Assembly: GCA_025603075.1 (NCBI GenBank)
Contig: MU626310.1
Span: 53,038-117,037, forward strand
Length of the DNA stretch: 64,000 nucleotides
Source: Neoconidiobolus thromboides FSU 785
Lineage: Eukaryota; Entomophthoromycota; Entomophthoromycetes; Entomophthorales; Neoconidiobolaceae
Reading direction: 5' to 3'
Numbering within the stretch: the stretch's first letter is position 1; every line of letters begins with the position of its first letter. Positions 11,793-21,481 of the stretch are shown here, one piece after another. Both the position numbers and the translations under genes were made by a program. The notes beneath the pieces are model-generated. The model did no database searches, was not told the origin of the DNA, and saw nothing but the letters and a program-made list of their open reading frames with translations.

Positions 11793-13064
11793 TTATTAAT
11801 TCAACTCTATTAGGCTTTATAAATACAAATAAGGATTAGTGAAAGTATACAATAAAACTGGCTTTTTTTATCGAGATGTTATTCTGTCTAATATTATCAA
11901 TTTGATTTCATACCTATTAAAGCACAAGCTATATTGTTTTTAAAATTTTAAATTTATTAAAACTAGTTTAATTCGACACTTAATTAACAATTCTTTTTAC
12001 AGTTTGTAAAAGCTGGCTAGCGAATCAAGGATTAACTAATCTCTATTGATTGGACACTCATGTCAGAATCTTCACTAAGAACATGGGATATTTCGAAGGT
12101 GATTGGTCAAGATTTAACATTAACGGTATTTTTATTTATTTTGTTCGAAGACATTAATAAATAGAACAAAAAAATCAATATAAACTTCAAAAGTAGAAAT
12201 TACATTTTAATAATAGCTGAAGTCATGAAATGTCTGAAATTAAATTAAAACGACAAATGAAAAGAAAAGAATGGTTGTTTGAAATGATTTCATCGAGTGA
12301 CAAAAGTATTAAGATTTTTATCAAAAATACTTTATTGATTATTTTAGCATTATAGAATACTATTTATTGATCGTCAGATGGAGTCGTTTATTATTCTGCT
12401 AGGATGATATAATTCTAGTTTTTACAGTTGATTGATATACAGTTACTTCAAAATGCAATTTTAGTTTACTAGGCATTTGTTCTGAGATCGGCCTATTTTA
12501 AAATGAAAACTTACTTTCGCTAATATTTAACTCAAGCTGCCTTACACCAAAAAGTAGCTAAGAGCTTCTTGTTCTTTCAAAGTCAAACGAATAATGTCGA
12601 ATCTACATTGATTTACATAAGTTAGTCTAACAGTTCAGTTCAATTTTTATCAACTTTAGGTTTTGGCAAAATTATGAGTTAAGCATAGAATGCTGTAAAA
12701 TTAATTGCCTTTTTTTGATTAAAATTATTCATATAGAAATGTTTTATCTAATATTTATAAAGGCGACAAAAAGTTTTGAGAAAGTATTAATAACTTTTTA
12801 TAAAAAAAGTAGAGTTAATATACTTTTAAAAAGTTTTAGGAAATTTTTTTTGTATCAAATAATATAAAATTTAATACTTAAAGCTTGGTTGTTTTATATG
12901 AATTGGAAAAATTTTGAAATTAAAGTTTATAATAATCTATAAAAAAAAATGTAAAATATCTAAATAAATTATTTGATAAAATATAAAATTATGTTATATA
13001 ATACGTAAATGTAAAACAATATAAAAAAAGTGACAAAAGAGTTTTTATTTTTTTCAAGTATTAG
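11793..13064. other. Intergenic stretch upstream of the PAK gene
   Basis: AT-rich. Two small ATG-started frames (at about 12060 and 12235) read 22-41 codons but cannot be spliced together and resemble nothing I know. No gene is called. Confidence 0.4.
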
Positions 13065-13167
13065 AGGGATGTTTTTTTGCGTTTAAGGATTTTACTAACA
13101 AATTTTCCGCTCAAATAGTGCTTAAAAGATGGAAAGAGTAATCAAGCCAAAAAAAACACCCCCATTA
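13065..13167 (-). mobile_element. Foldback MITE copy 1
   Basis: Reverse-oriented copy of the ~100 bp palindromic family. It has GGGATGTTTTTTTGCG at one end, ACACCCCCAT at the other, a central AAATAGTGCTTAAAAG and flanking TTTTCCGCT / ATGGAAA. Confidence 0.75.
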
Positions 13168-13290
13168 TTTAAATAAAAAAAATTATTAATAAAATTTTCA
13201 AGTAAAAAAGTATGAAGTTTTGAATTAAATTAAATCAAATTATATAGATCTATATAAAAAAAGGCTTATAAATTATAAAAAATAATATTA

Positions 13291-13395
13291 TAAAGGGATG
13301 TTTCTTTTGATTCCATCACTTTTTCTATTTTTTAAGCGCTATTTGAGTGAAAAAATTGTTAGTGAATTCTTAAACAAAAAAAGGAATCCCTACAT
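13291..13395 (+). mobile_element. Foldback MITE copy 2
   Basis: Starts AAAGGGATGTTTC, has a central TTTAAGCGCTATTTGAGTG and ends GGAATCCCTA. It lies head-to-head with copy 3, about 16 bp away. Confidence 0.7.
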
Positions 13396-13410
13396 GTTTA
13401 CTTTTATTAT

Positions 13411-13513
13411 TTGAGGATGTATTTTTGTGTTTAAGAATTTTACTAACAAATTTTCCGCTTAAATAGCGCTTAAAAAATGAAAAAAATAACGAAGTCAAAA
13501 AAACACTCCCATT
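13411..13513 (-). mobile_element. Foldback MITE copy 3
   Basis: Reverse-oriented copy. It starts GAGGATGTATTTTTGTGT, continues TTTACTAACAAATTTTCCGC, has central AAATAGCGCTTAAAAAATG and ends ACACTCCCAT. Confidence 0.75.
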
Positions 13514-13688
13514 TTGTATAATTTATTAATAGTAAAAATTGTTTTTTATTTATTTTTTATAATTTATATGATAGTTATATCCCATGCTTATAAATTAAAG
13601 TTTGTTTTAATTATATAGCTTAGAACATACAAGTACCAGCTTCATTCAAGATTACAATGCTACATAAATAATTGTTCTTATTTAAAAT

Positions 13689-13786
13689 AGGGGGCTGTTT
13701 TTTTTAGTTTCATTGTTTTTCCGTTTTTTAAGTGCTATTTGAGTATAAAGATTGTAGTAAAATTCTTAAAAAAACACATCCCCATA
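13689..13786 (+). mobile_element. Foldback MITE copy 4
   Basis: Starts GGGGGCTGTTTTTTTTAG, has central TTTAAGTGCTATTTGAGT and ends ACACATCCCCATAT. Confidence 0.75.
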
Positions 13787-13895
13787 TGACGTTTCACTAT
13801 ATAATTAAAACTTAAACTTTACTCATATTTCTAATTTTTATTATAAAGTGTTTTTCTATCTTTTTCAACTGTATTAAATAGTATTTTAATAAAAG

Positions 13896-14033
13896 TATTT
13901 ATATTTATATTTATATTTATATTTATATTTATATTTACATTTATATTTATATTTATATTTATATTTATATTTATATTTATATTTATATTTATATTTATAT
14001 TTATATTTATATTTATATTTATATTTATATTTA
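13896..14033. repeat. ATTTAT hexanucleotide microsatellite, left part
   Basis: Almost perfect head-to-tail hexamers of ATTTAT with a single ATTTAC variant near 13935. The array runs directly into the assembly gap. Confidence 0.97.
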
Positions 14034-14133
14034 NNNNNNNNNNNNNNNNNNNNNNNNNNNNNNNNNNNNNNNNNNNNNNNNNNNNNNNNNNNNNNNNNNN
14101 NNNNNNNNNNNNNNNNNNNNNNNNNNNNNNNNN
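14034..14133. other. Assembly gap of exactly 100 N
   Basis: One hundred unknown bases inside the hexamer array. A round 100-N run is a common placeholder for a gap of unknown size, so the true array length is unknown. Confidence 0.98.
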
Positions 14134-14290
14134 TTTATATTTATATTTATATTTATATTTATATTTATATTTATATTTATATTTATATTTATATTTATAT
14201 TTATATTTATATTTATATTTATATTTATTTATATTTTTATTTATTTATATTTTTATTTTTATTTTTTTATTTTTATCTTTATTTTTAGTA
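14134..14290. repeat. ATTTAT hexanucleotide microsatellite, right part
   Basis: Same hexamer and register family as the left part, perfect to about 14226. It then decays into T-rich penta- and hexamers (ATTTTT) up to about 14290. Confidence 0.95.
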
Positions 14291-14596
14291 TAAATATAAT
14301 TTTATATTTTACTAGATAACTTTTATTATATTATGTATACTTAACAAATCATTATGAAGCTTTTTTAATTTTCAGCTCTTACAACTAATATAAGGCAAAT
14401 AAGCTTTAAACACTAAATTTCATGTTTAAAATAGATTAAATTTAGCAAAAATATTAAAATTTAAATGCGTAATTTTTTAAGACTGAAAATGAAATAATGA
14501 TATGAAATTTAAGCTATTAAATTAGCAAAAAAATTATTTACTAAATTGAATTGTTCTAGTATTAATATAAAAAAGAGTATAAATAAATGTATAAAT

Positions 14597-14700
14597 ATGA
14601 GGCTGTTTTTTGACTTCACTTCTTCCACTTTTTAAGCGCTATTTGAAAGGAAAGTAAATTTTTGAATTTTTTTAAATACTAAATGAAAAAACATTACCAT
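14597..14700 (+). mobile_element. Foldback MITE copy 5, degraded
   Basis: Starts ATGAGGCTGTTTTTTGACTT, has central TTTAAGCGCTATTTGAAAGG and ends AACATTACCAT. The right arm has several substitutions. Confidence 0.65.
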
Positions 14701-14953
14701 AGAGGAGTAATTTGAATTAAGCAAAAAGCAGCTAATTTTATAGTACTTCCTTGTACTCGATTTGCAATCTTTACTAAAAACCTAAATTGCACAAAATATT
14801 GAACCAAGCTTTTAAACTAACTCAAATAAAAAAGTATTAAAACATAAATGCCAACAATATATCAATTTATTTATTTACTTACATCTTATTGAGAATATTA
14901 ATTTATTTCATTATTAGTCTTAATTTATAAAATAAATACTAACAGAACTCTAT

Positions 14954-15056
14954 ATAGAGATGCTTTTTTGGCTTCATCGCTTTTTCCATCTTTTAAACGC
15001 TGTTTGAGTGGAAAAAGTGTTATCAGAAATTTTAAACAAAAGAACACATCCTCGTA
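14954..15056 (+). mobile_element. Foldback MITE copy 6
   Basis: Starts ATAGAGATGCTTTTTTGGCT, has a TTTTTCCATC stem arm, central TTTAAACGCTGTTTGAGTGG and ends ACACATCCTC. Confidence 0.72.
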
Positions 15057-15479
15057 TGTTTATACCTAATATTAAATTCTATAATTATATTAGTGGGATC
15101 TCTGGGTCTATCTGGATTAAACATGAGTGATACATAAAATTAATAGCAGATAAATTCAATAAACTTAATAATATTATATGGTGGAATTACTCAATAAATA
15201 AATCAATAGGTATAAAAATATTTATAATAACCCATTACTATCTTTAAACTAATATTTTAATTTTTGAATTATACTTAAAACAACAACACTTCATAATAAT
15301 TCTAAATTTTAGTCTATCAAACGGGATAAAACAGCCACGTCTAACCAGAGTAAAAAAAACAATCCGAATTCTTTTAAATTTTTATTCAAAATAATACTGA
15401 AAGTAACTCACAAAACATCAGGCCCTATAAATATAACATAAAACCTCACTTAATATAAAATTCAACTTCACTTTTTCAT

Positions 15480-15901
15480 TTAGTGGGCCTTTTCAACAAT
15501 TCTTTGAACTAAATCCTCCAAGGTATTTAACTCATAAATTTCTTCATTAGTAACTTGAATTTGAAATTCATTATTAATATCTTGGACTATTGCTTTCATA
15601 TCTGAACCATCTAAACCAAAATCAATTAATTGAGAGTCAAGGTTAAGCTAAGAAAAATAAACTATTAGTTCAACTTAATCAAAATATCAAGCAAAGAATA
15701 GTGATAATTGTTAATACTTACAAGATCTTCGGGAACTAGTTTATTTTTTAAGATAGTATTAAGTCGAAGTTGTATGGAATTTGTAGTATTTGTTTTGACA
15801 CTGGTGGCCATAAATTTTGACTTATTAAATCGATTGAGAAAAAGAGGAGCCCTTTTTTTAAATAACTGAGACACTTTAATAACTTTGAAAACTTTCAACA
15901 T
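15480..15901 (-). CDS. Mitochondrial acyl-carrier-like protein with altered DSL motif
   Basis: Two exons joined as PEDL to LNLDSQLIDFG across an intron ending CTTAG. About 115 residues: a basic N terminus without acidic residues (MLKVFKVIKVSQLFKKRAPL) that fits a mitochondrial presequence, then the ACP fold ending EDLVQRIVEKAH. The C-terminal part aligns with ACP helices II-IV (AIVQDINNEF, then VTNEEIYELNTLEDLV). Where normal ACPs read LGLDSLD, with the Ser carrying phosphopantetheine, this one reads FGLDGSD, so the acceptor Ser is Gly and a Ser sits one place later. In fungi mitochondrial ACP supports lipoic acid synthesis, complex I and LYR-protein assembly. This could be a structural paralogue or a divergent carrier; activity cannot be read from sequence. 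Confidence 0.75.
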
Positions 15902-16684
15902 AATATTTTTGAAAAAAAAATTATTATCTTGTATTTGTTGTCTTTATATATTTTTTGAAACTCAACTAAGTTTTGAAATATTTGAAACTATTGTGCTTTC
16001 CTCAATACCAGCTTATCAACCAATTTCAAGTATTCTAATTTTTATTGGTATGCTTTAAAATTCAAATGGAATAATATTAAGCTTAGGTTTGAAATACCTA
16101 TACAAATTCTTGTTAGCTGTCTTGATTTTTTAGTCACAAGTTTTGATAACTTGAATTAATATAAAAAATTAAAGTGGACTTATTTTTAGATATAGAAAAT
16201 ACTAGGATATAGTTAAAATTAAATGAGCTTTACTGATAGTACTTTAATAATCAGATGCTTTATTGATTTTCATAATATTGTTGAATGTTATTAAAAACGA
16301 TACACTCTGAATAGAGTGGAATCTATTTTAATCAATACATTATCAATAAAAACTTGATTTTTAAGAATAGTATTTCATATAGCAAATACAATCATGATCA
16401 TAAATATTGGTGTAGAATTCTGTTCACTGTTACTAAAAAATAGGTTCGTTTGGATAATGAAACTTTGTATTTGCATTTTATTTAAAATAACAGTACTTTA
16501 TTTTAAAAATCTAGAGTGAATTTATCAGATAAATTTTAAGATCTTAACTGCAAACGTAGATTATTAATCAAAAAATAGATTTAGTGTTTAAAAAACGATT
16601 TTTTAGTCACAGTAAACATAATTTTATACCAATTTTATCATAATTTATTATTTTTTATAACATTAATGAAGGGGAATTTATACT
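15902..16684. other. Intergenic stretch between ACP-like gene and the MITE
   Basis: AT-rich, no supported gene on either strand. Confidence 0.4.
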
Positions 16685-16685
16685 T

Positions 16686-16797
16686 TGGAGGTGTTTTTTT
16701 TGACTCTCATCACTTTTTCCATCTTTTAAGCACCATTTAAGCGAAAAAACTGTTAGTAAATTCTTAAACACAAAAACACATCCCCATTTAATATCAT
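16686..16797 (+). mobile_element. Foldback MITE copy 7
   Basis: Starts TGGAGGTGTTTTTTTTGACT, has a TTTTTCCATC arm, central TTTAAGCACCATTTAAGCGG-like core and ends AACACATCCCCATTTA. Confidence 0.75.
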
Positions 16798-17080
16798 ATG
16801 GTTTTAGTAAAAATAGTGAATTTTATATAATAAACAAAATAAAATGAAATAAATAGGAAACCGTTTGATAAAATATCTTAACAATATGTATTGATAAAAG
16901 TTAAGTAAAAGTATAAAGGATAATTATCAACTTTATTGAATCATGTTTATAATGTATGCTACATAAAAATGATTTTATAATAACATGGTAATAGATATCT
17001 AAACTAATATCAATTTATCATTTTAAAGCAACAAAGGATCTCTAGTCATTAACTTATAATTGATATAAACTCATAAGCTT

Positions 17081-18016
17081 TTAGCCCTTTAAAAATCCTT
17101 TAATTCTTTCAAACGGATTAGCTAATATTTCACAAGATTGAGCTTTTGGTAATAAATATTTGTCAAAACAACATTGAAATTGATTTGTGTTATAGCATTG
17201 ATTTTCATTACAAATTTTATTTCCCTTTTCACACAATATTTGATTAACACAATCATATAAATTATTATCATAAGTTCCCTGTTTACATTCATGTTTTTCT
17301 ACATTTACTTTCACTTCAGTAACTAAATTACGAAAGGGAGTATATGGCTTAAATCGAATACTGCTTCCTTTTTCATTATATTCTTGATCACTTAGTACTT
17401 CCACATCAAAACAAGATGTATATTCTTCCCCTTTACCATTATTATCTCGATCAAAATGCCAGACCCAAATTAATTGATAAACTCCTATAGATAAATTCAT
17501 TGGTATGGTATAATTACCAATACAAGGTTTAGGTCCAATTCGATTAAAATAAGTAATATCACTACATTCCCCATCATCAAAAGGTGCTTTTATTAAAGGT
17601 TCGATACCAAACAAATCTTTTCTTTTTAAATACTGAGAACCATCATTTAAATCCCCTAGATATGATTTGCGATTTAAATAAACTGAATAAATATTAGGAT
17701 GAGGTTTAAAATCAGGAGGTAATCGATCTAAATTAACATGCCCATTTTCAAAATAATCAAAATATAAAGTTTGTCCCGACTTTACTTTAGCCATAGGGTA
17801 CTCTGGTTTATAATAAGGCACAGATTGATATTTAGGATCACACAATGGTACTTCAGGACTTCGATCAAGTATTTTATATGTAGATAATAAATCATAATGT
17901 CCTTGAAAATTCCTTATATATCCTCCACAAGAGCCATCCGTTCTTCGGTCTGTACAATCAAGCCAAGAATGTGTGAGGACATTTTTTATTAATAATATTA
18001 AATACAAACTTTTCAT
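17081..18016 (-). CDS. Secreted histidine-brace protein, LPMO-like
   Basis: Single exon, 311 residues. Residues 1-15 (MKSLYLILLIKNVLT) form a short signal peptide; cleavage after Thr15 would expose His16 in HSWLDC as the mature N terminus. A second conserved-looking His is His93 in FDYFENGHVN and a third is His187 in LIWVWHFDRDNN, followed by a Cys-Phe-Asp strand. Lytic polysaccharide monooxygenases bind copper through an N-terminal His plus a later His. The region from about 225 to 295 is Cys-rich (at least eight Cys) and may be a small disulfide-bonded or carbohydrate-binding tail. I do not recognise the exact AA family, and chitin or plant polymers as substrate would be a guess. It could also be a copper-binding non-catalytic relative. 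The gene is divergent from EF-Ts, with 470 bp between starts. Confidence 0.7.
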   Translation of the reverse strand: MKSLYLILLIKNVLTHSWLDCTDRRTDGSCGGYIRNFQGHYDLLSTYKILDRSPEVPLCDPKYQSVPYYKPEYPMAKVKSGQTLYFDYFENGHVNLDRLPPDFKPHPNIYSVYLNRKSYLGDLNDGSQYLKRKDLFGIEPLIKAPFDDGECSDITYFNRIGPKPCIGNYTIPMNLSIGVYQLIWVWHFDRDNNGKGEEYTSCFDVEVLSDQEYNEKGSSIRFKPYTPFRNLVTEVKVNVEKHECKQGTYDNNLYDCVNQILCEKGNKICNENQCYNTNQFQCCFDKYLLPKAQSCEILANPFERIKGFLKG

Positions 18017-18486
18017 TTAAATAAAGTAAAGTAAAAGAAAGAAAAAATAACAAGATATATATAATATCAACAGTTAATAAATTACATCAATTAAATTATC
18101 ATAATATTAACAGGTTACTTAGCTCATCAACAGTTTTATTTTATTATCGATTATTTAGTGGTAGTTAAATTATCAAATCTTATCTATTATTATTAAATTG
18201 GCTTGTTGATATTTTTTACAACGTATTTTTAAATTAAACGTATTTTTAAAAATTTCAAGATTAATAGTCTAATTATAGTAAATAATTATTCTAGTGCAAC
18301 TTCAAATTGAACCAATAAGCTTCGTTCAGTTCATTAGCCAATAAAAAGTAGAAATTCTAAATAAGACCAATGGAATAAGGGATCAATTCTATCTTTCTAT
18401 CCCAAAAAAATTGAATTATTTTAAAAATACAATAACAACTTTGAGCTTTGTTTTAAAACAACACTACAATAGAAAATCATATCATC
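18017..18486. promoter_or_regulatory. Shared divergent upstream region, LPMO-like / EF-Ts
   Basis: 470 bp of AT-rich DNA separating two divergent start codons. No defined binding site could be picked out by eye. Confidence 0.35.
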
Positions 18487-19577
18487 ATGTTATTCCAACT
18501 TCAAAGACAGTTGAAATCAGCTTCCATTATCAATTATACTAAATTTATTCGTTCAAGCTATTCTATTAAACCCGATATCAAATTGATCTCTAAAATTCGT
18601 CAAGAAACTGAAGTTAGTATTACTAAAGCCAAAGAATCCTTAATAGCTACCAATAATGATTTAAAGGCTGCATTACAATGGTTAGAGAAGGATTTGATTT
18701 CATCTGGGGCTAAAAAAGCAGCTAAACTAGCGGATAGAGTAGCCAGTGAAGGGTTAATCGGGGTTGCTGTACAAGAGAAAGAAAACAAAATTGTTGCAGC
18801 AATGGCAGAGGTAAGTGAAATTGAATCAATATTAATTTTCTATTAACTTTTTAATATAAATTTAATTAGGTATGTTGTGAAACAGATTTTGTTACTCGTT
18901 CCCCTATGTTCCATCAATTGGTTACTTCGATTTCAGAAACTATAGTTCAAAATCAACTTCTTGAAACCAATTTTAACACTGTTAAAAAATTAAGCCTTGC
19001 TGAGGATACAGTTAAACAACTTTCAGTCAATAATGGAGAAAGTAACGTGAATGAATTGATATCTGAAAATATAGCTAAGTTAGGTGAGAATTTAATATTA
19101 AGAAGAAGTTTAGTTAGTCAATTTGAAATTGAAAATCAAGATAAAGTGTTGGTTGCTACTCATGCTCATAATGGTATTGGTAATAATGGTAAAATTGGAG
19201 GGTATATAGTGATTCGAGTTAAAGGAGATGTGAAGGATCAAGTCAAATTAGATAAAATTAATAAACAATTGGCTAGACACGTAGTGGGTTTAAATCCATT
19301 GTATTTATCTTCAAATGAAGAAGCTGTTATATTAAAGAAGGATTCAATGACTGCTGAAGAATACCAGCAATATTTAAATGAAAATGTATTATTAAATCAA
19401 AACTTTTTATTTAGTAATGGTACTGTTTTAGAATTTCTAAAGAGTATTGAAAAAGAATTGAATATAAAATTAGAAATCTTAACTTATTCTAGATTAATGG
19501 CAGGTGAAGGAGTTGAAAAAGTTGAAACTGTTGATTTTAGAGACGAAGTCATGAAACAAGTGGAAAAATTTAATTAG
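18487..19577 (+). CDS. TSF1: Mitochondrial translation elongation factor Ts
   Basis: Guanine nucleotide exchange factor for mitochondrial EF-Tu. Two exons (18487-18810 and 18870-19577) with a 59-nt intron that joins MAE to VCCETDFVTRSP. The N-terminal 30 residues are basic and Ser-rich (LFQLQRQLKSASIINYTKFI), as expected for a matrix-targeting signal. The UBA-like EF-Ts N domain follows, with IRQETEVSITKAKESL and ALQWLEKDLISSGAKKAAKL. The core TDFVTR signature sits at the exon junction, and later come the dimer/core segments HNGIGNNGKIGGYIVIRVKG and a C-terminal helix. The length (about 343 residues) is normal for fungal EF-Ts. It converges with the large minus-strand gene, only about 127 bp from its stop codon. 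Confidence 0.95.
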
Positions 19578-19667
19578 ATATTTTCAGAATAGAAAATTAA
19601 ATAAATAAAAAAATAATATTTTATATTTTAATAGCTTATTATTTTTATTCAATTTATTTAAATTATT

Positions 19668-19704
19668 TTTTTACCTTTATTTTTATTTTTATTTTTATTT
19701 TTAT
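19668..19704. repeat. Short ATTTTT repeat between convergent stops
   Basis: A run of ATTTTT hexamers separates the EF-Ts stop from the stop of the large minus-strand gene. Confidence 0.8.
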
Positions 19705-21450
19705 TTAATTATTAAACTTATTTTGTTCACTCTTTTCTTTTAATAAACTAATCATTTTATCCGCTGTTGACCAAACATTTCTATTAGCTAAAAAAAGCAG
19801 TCAATAAACTTAAAAATCAAAAAAAAAAAACTTACCGTTATATAATTCCAAAAATCCATCAGTTAATTTGGTAAATAATTTAATAAACGATAATACTATT
19901 TCATCTACTTTTTCTTCCTTTACTAATCTTTTGACTTTTAATAATCTTTCCATTTCCCTTTCAATTTGTAATTGTATATTGGAATTACATCGTTGTTTGG
20001 CTTCTAGATATAATTGATATTCATTATGAATTTGATTTAATAAACATTTGTCTATAAAAAATTCAATTAATATTGGTTGAACTACTTGTTCAATCATTTC
20101 TTTATAAACTTCTAATGGAAATCGTGTAATTAATTGAGAGGTTAATTCTAACGCAAACCATCGTCTATCTACCACTGGATCTTTTAATAATGAGGGGAGA
20201 TAATCCTGCATTACAACTAAATTAATATTAAATAGTTTATTAATATATATTTATTGTTATTATTATTATATTTACTTGTTGAAGGTACGTATTTAAATAT
20301 TGGCTCCAATAAATCCGAGTTATACATTTGTTTATGGATTAATGGTATTAATTTAGGATCTTGAATAAATAATTGATGAACGTAAATTAATGCTAATTTT
20401 CTTATTATATTTATATTTTCTATTATAACAAAAAAATTAATATTAAATATTATGTGTTTATAATGTTACTTACTTTGATTATCTTCATGAAAATTTTCAT
20501 CACAAATATCTAGTAAAAATTGAATAATTGAGCTATTTGATAATCTAATAGTGTCTTCTAATTTAGCTTGTACTATTTTAGGCTAAAAATAAAGATAAAA
20601 ATTAATCAATATCATTTTACTCTTACAAAATAATAATAACAATAAACAAACTTACCACAATTTCAAATTGATTTCCAATTTTGATTGTATTTCTAGCAAT
20701 TGTTTGTATTCTTTTTAATTTTAAATGAGTAGCCATCCGTACTCCTTCATAAACCTAATAGAACATTTAATATTGAATTATACAATATTAATATTATTCT
20801 AATTTACCTTTAAAGTAATCTTAAATAATAATGGAATTTTTAACATTTTTGGATTTAATACAAATAATGCCGGTGTAGCTTCAATTAAAGCTGGTAATGT
20901 AAACATTCTATTATATTATTTTAATATCTATAAATTATAAAATAATGTTAAACTTTTACCTTACAGAATCACAAGCGAAATCTTTATTTGAAGCATAACT
21001 AACTGTTAATGGCCATAAACTTTCAGGTATATATTCATTAATTAATATCCATAGATTATAAAATAACATTAAACTTTCTTCATCAATACTAAATAAAACA
21101 AATCATATTAACCTTTTTATTTTCATAATTTTTATAATAAACAAATTTTACCTTTCATAAGAAAAAAATATTGGAAACATATTAACAATTTCTTGAGTTA
21201 ATGAAATAATAATATCTAAATTAAAGCTACTTATATAATGTAATGTAAGTTTTAACAAAATTGTATCTTTTCTACATTCTTGTAATAAAATCTTAATTAC
21301 TGTATTAAGTGATAAATTATCCAATGGTTGTTGTATTAATTGTTTAATTTGAGTTAAGTAAGGTATAGATATTTGAGAACTAATTCTAAAATATTGATAT
21401 TAATATGAATATATGAATATACAAAAATATAGTTATCAATATTGATAACA

Positions 21451-21481
<31 letters not shown>

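Noticed and set aside
12061-12355. Two small ATG frames (start words MSESSLRTWDISK and MSEIKLKRQMKRKEW)
   Set aside because: Joining them through any visible GT-AG pair gives an immediate stop, and neither resembles a known protein.
13896-14290. Telomere-like repeat
   Set aside because: The unit ATTTAT lacks the G-rich strand of telomeric repeats and is flanked on both sides by ordinary sequence.
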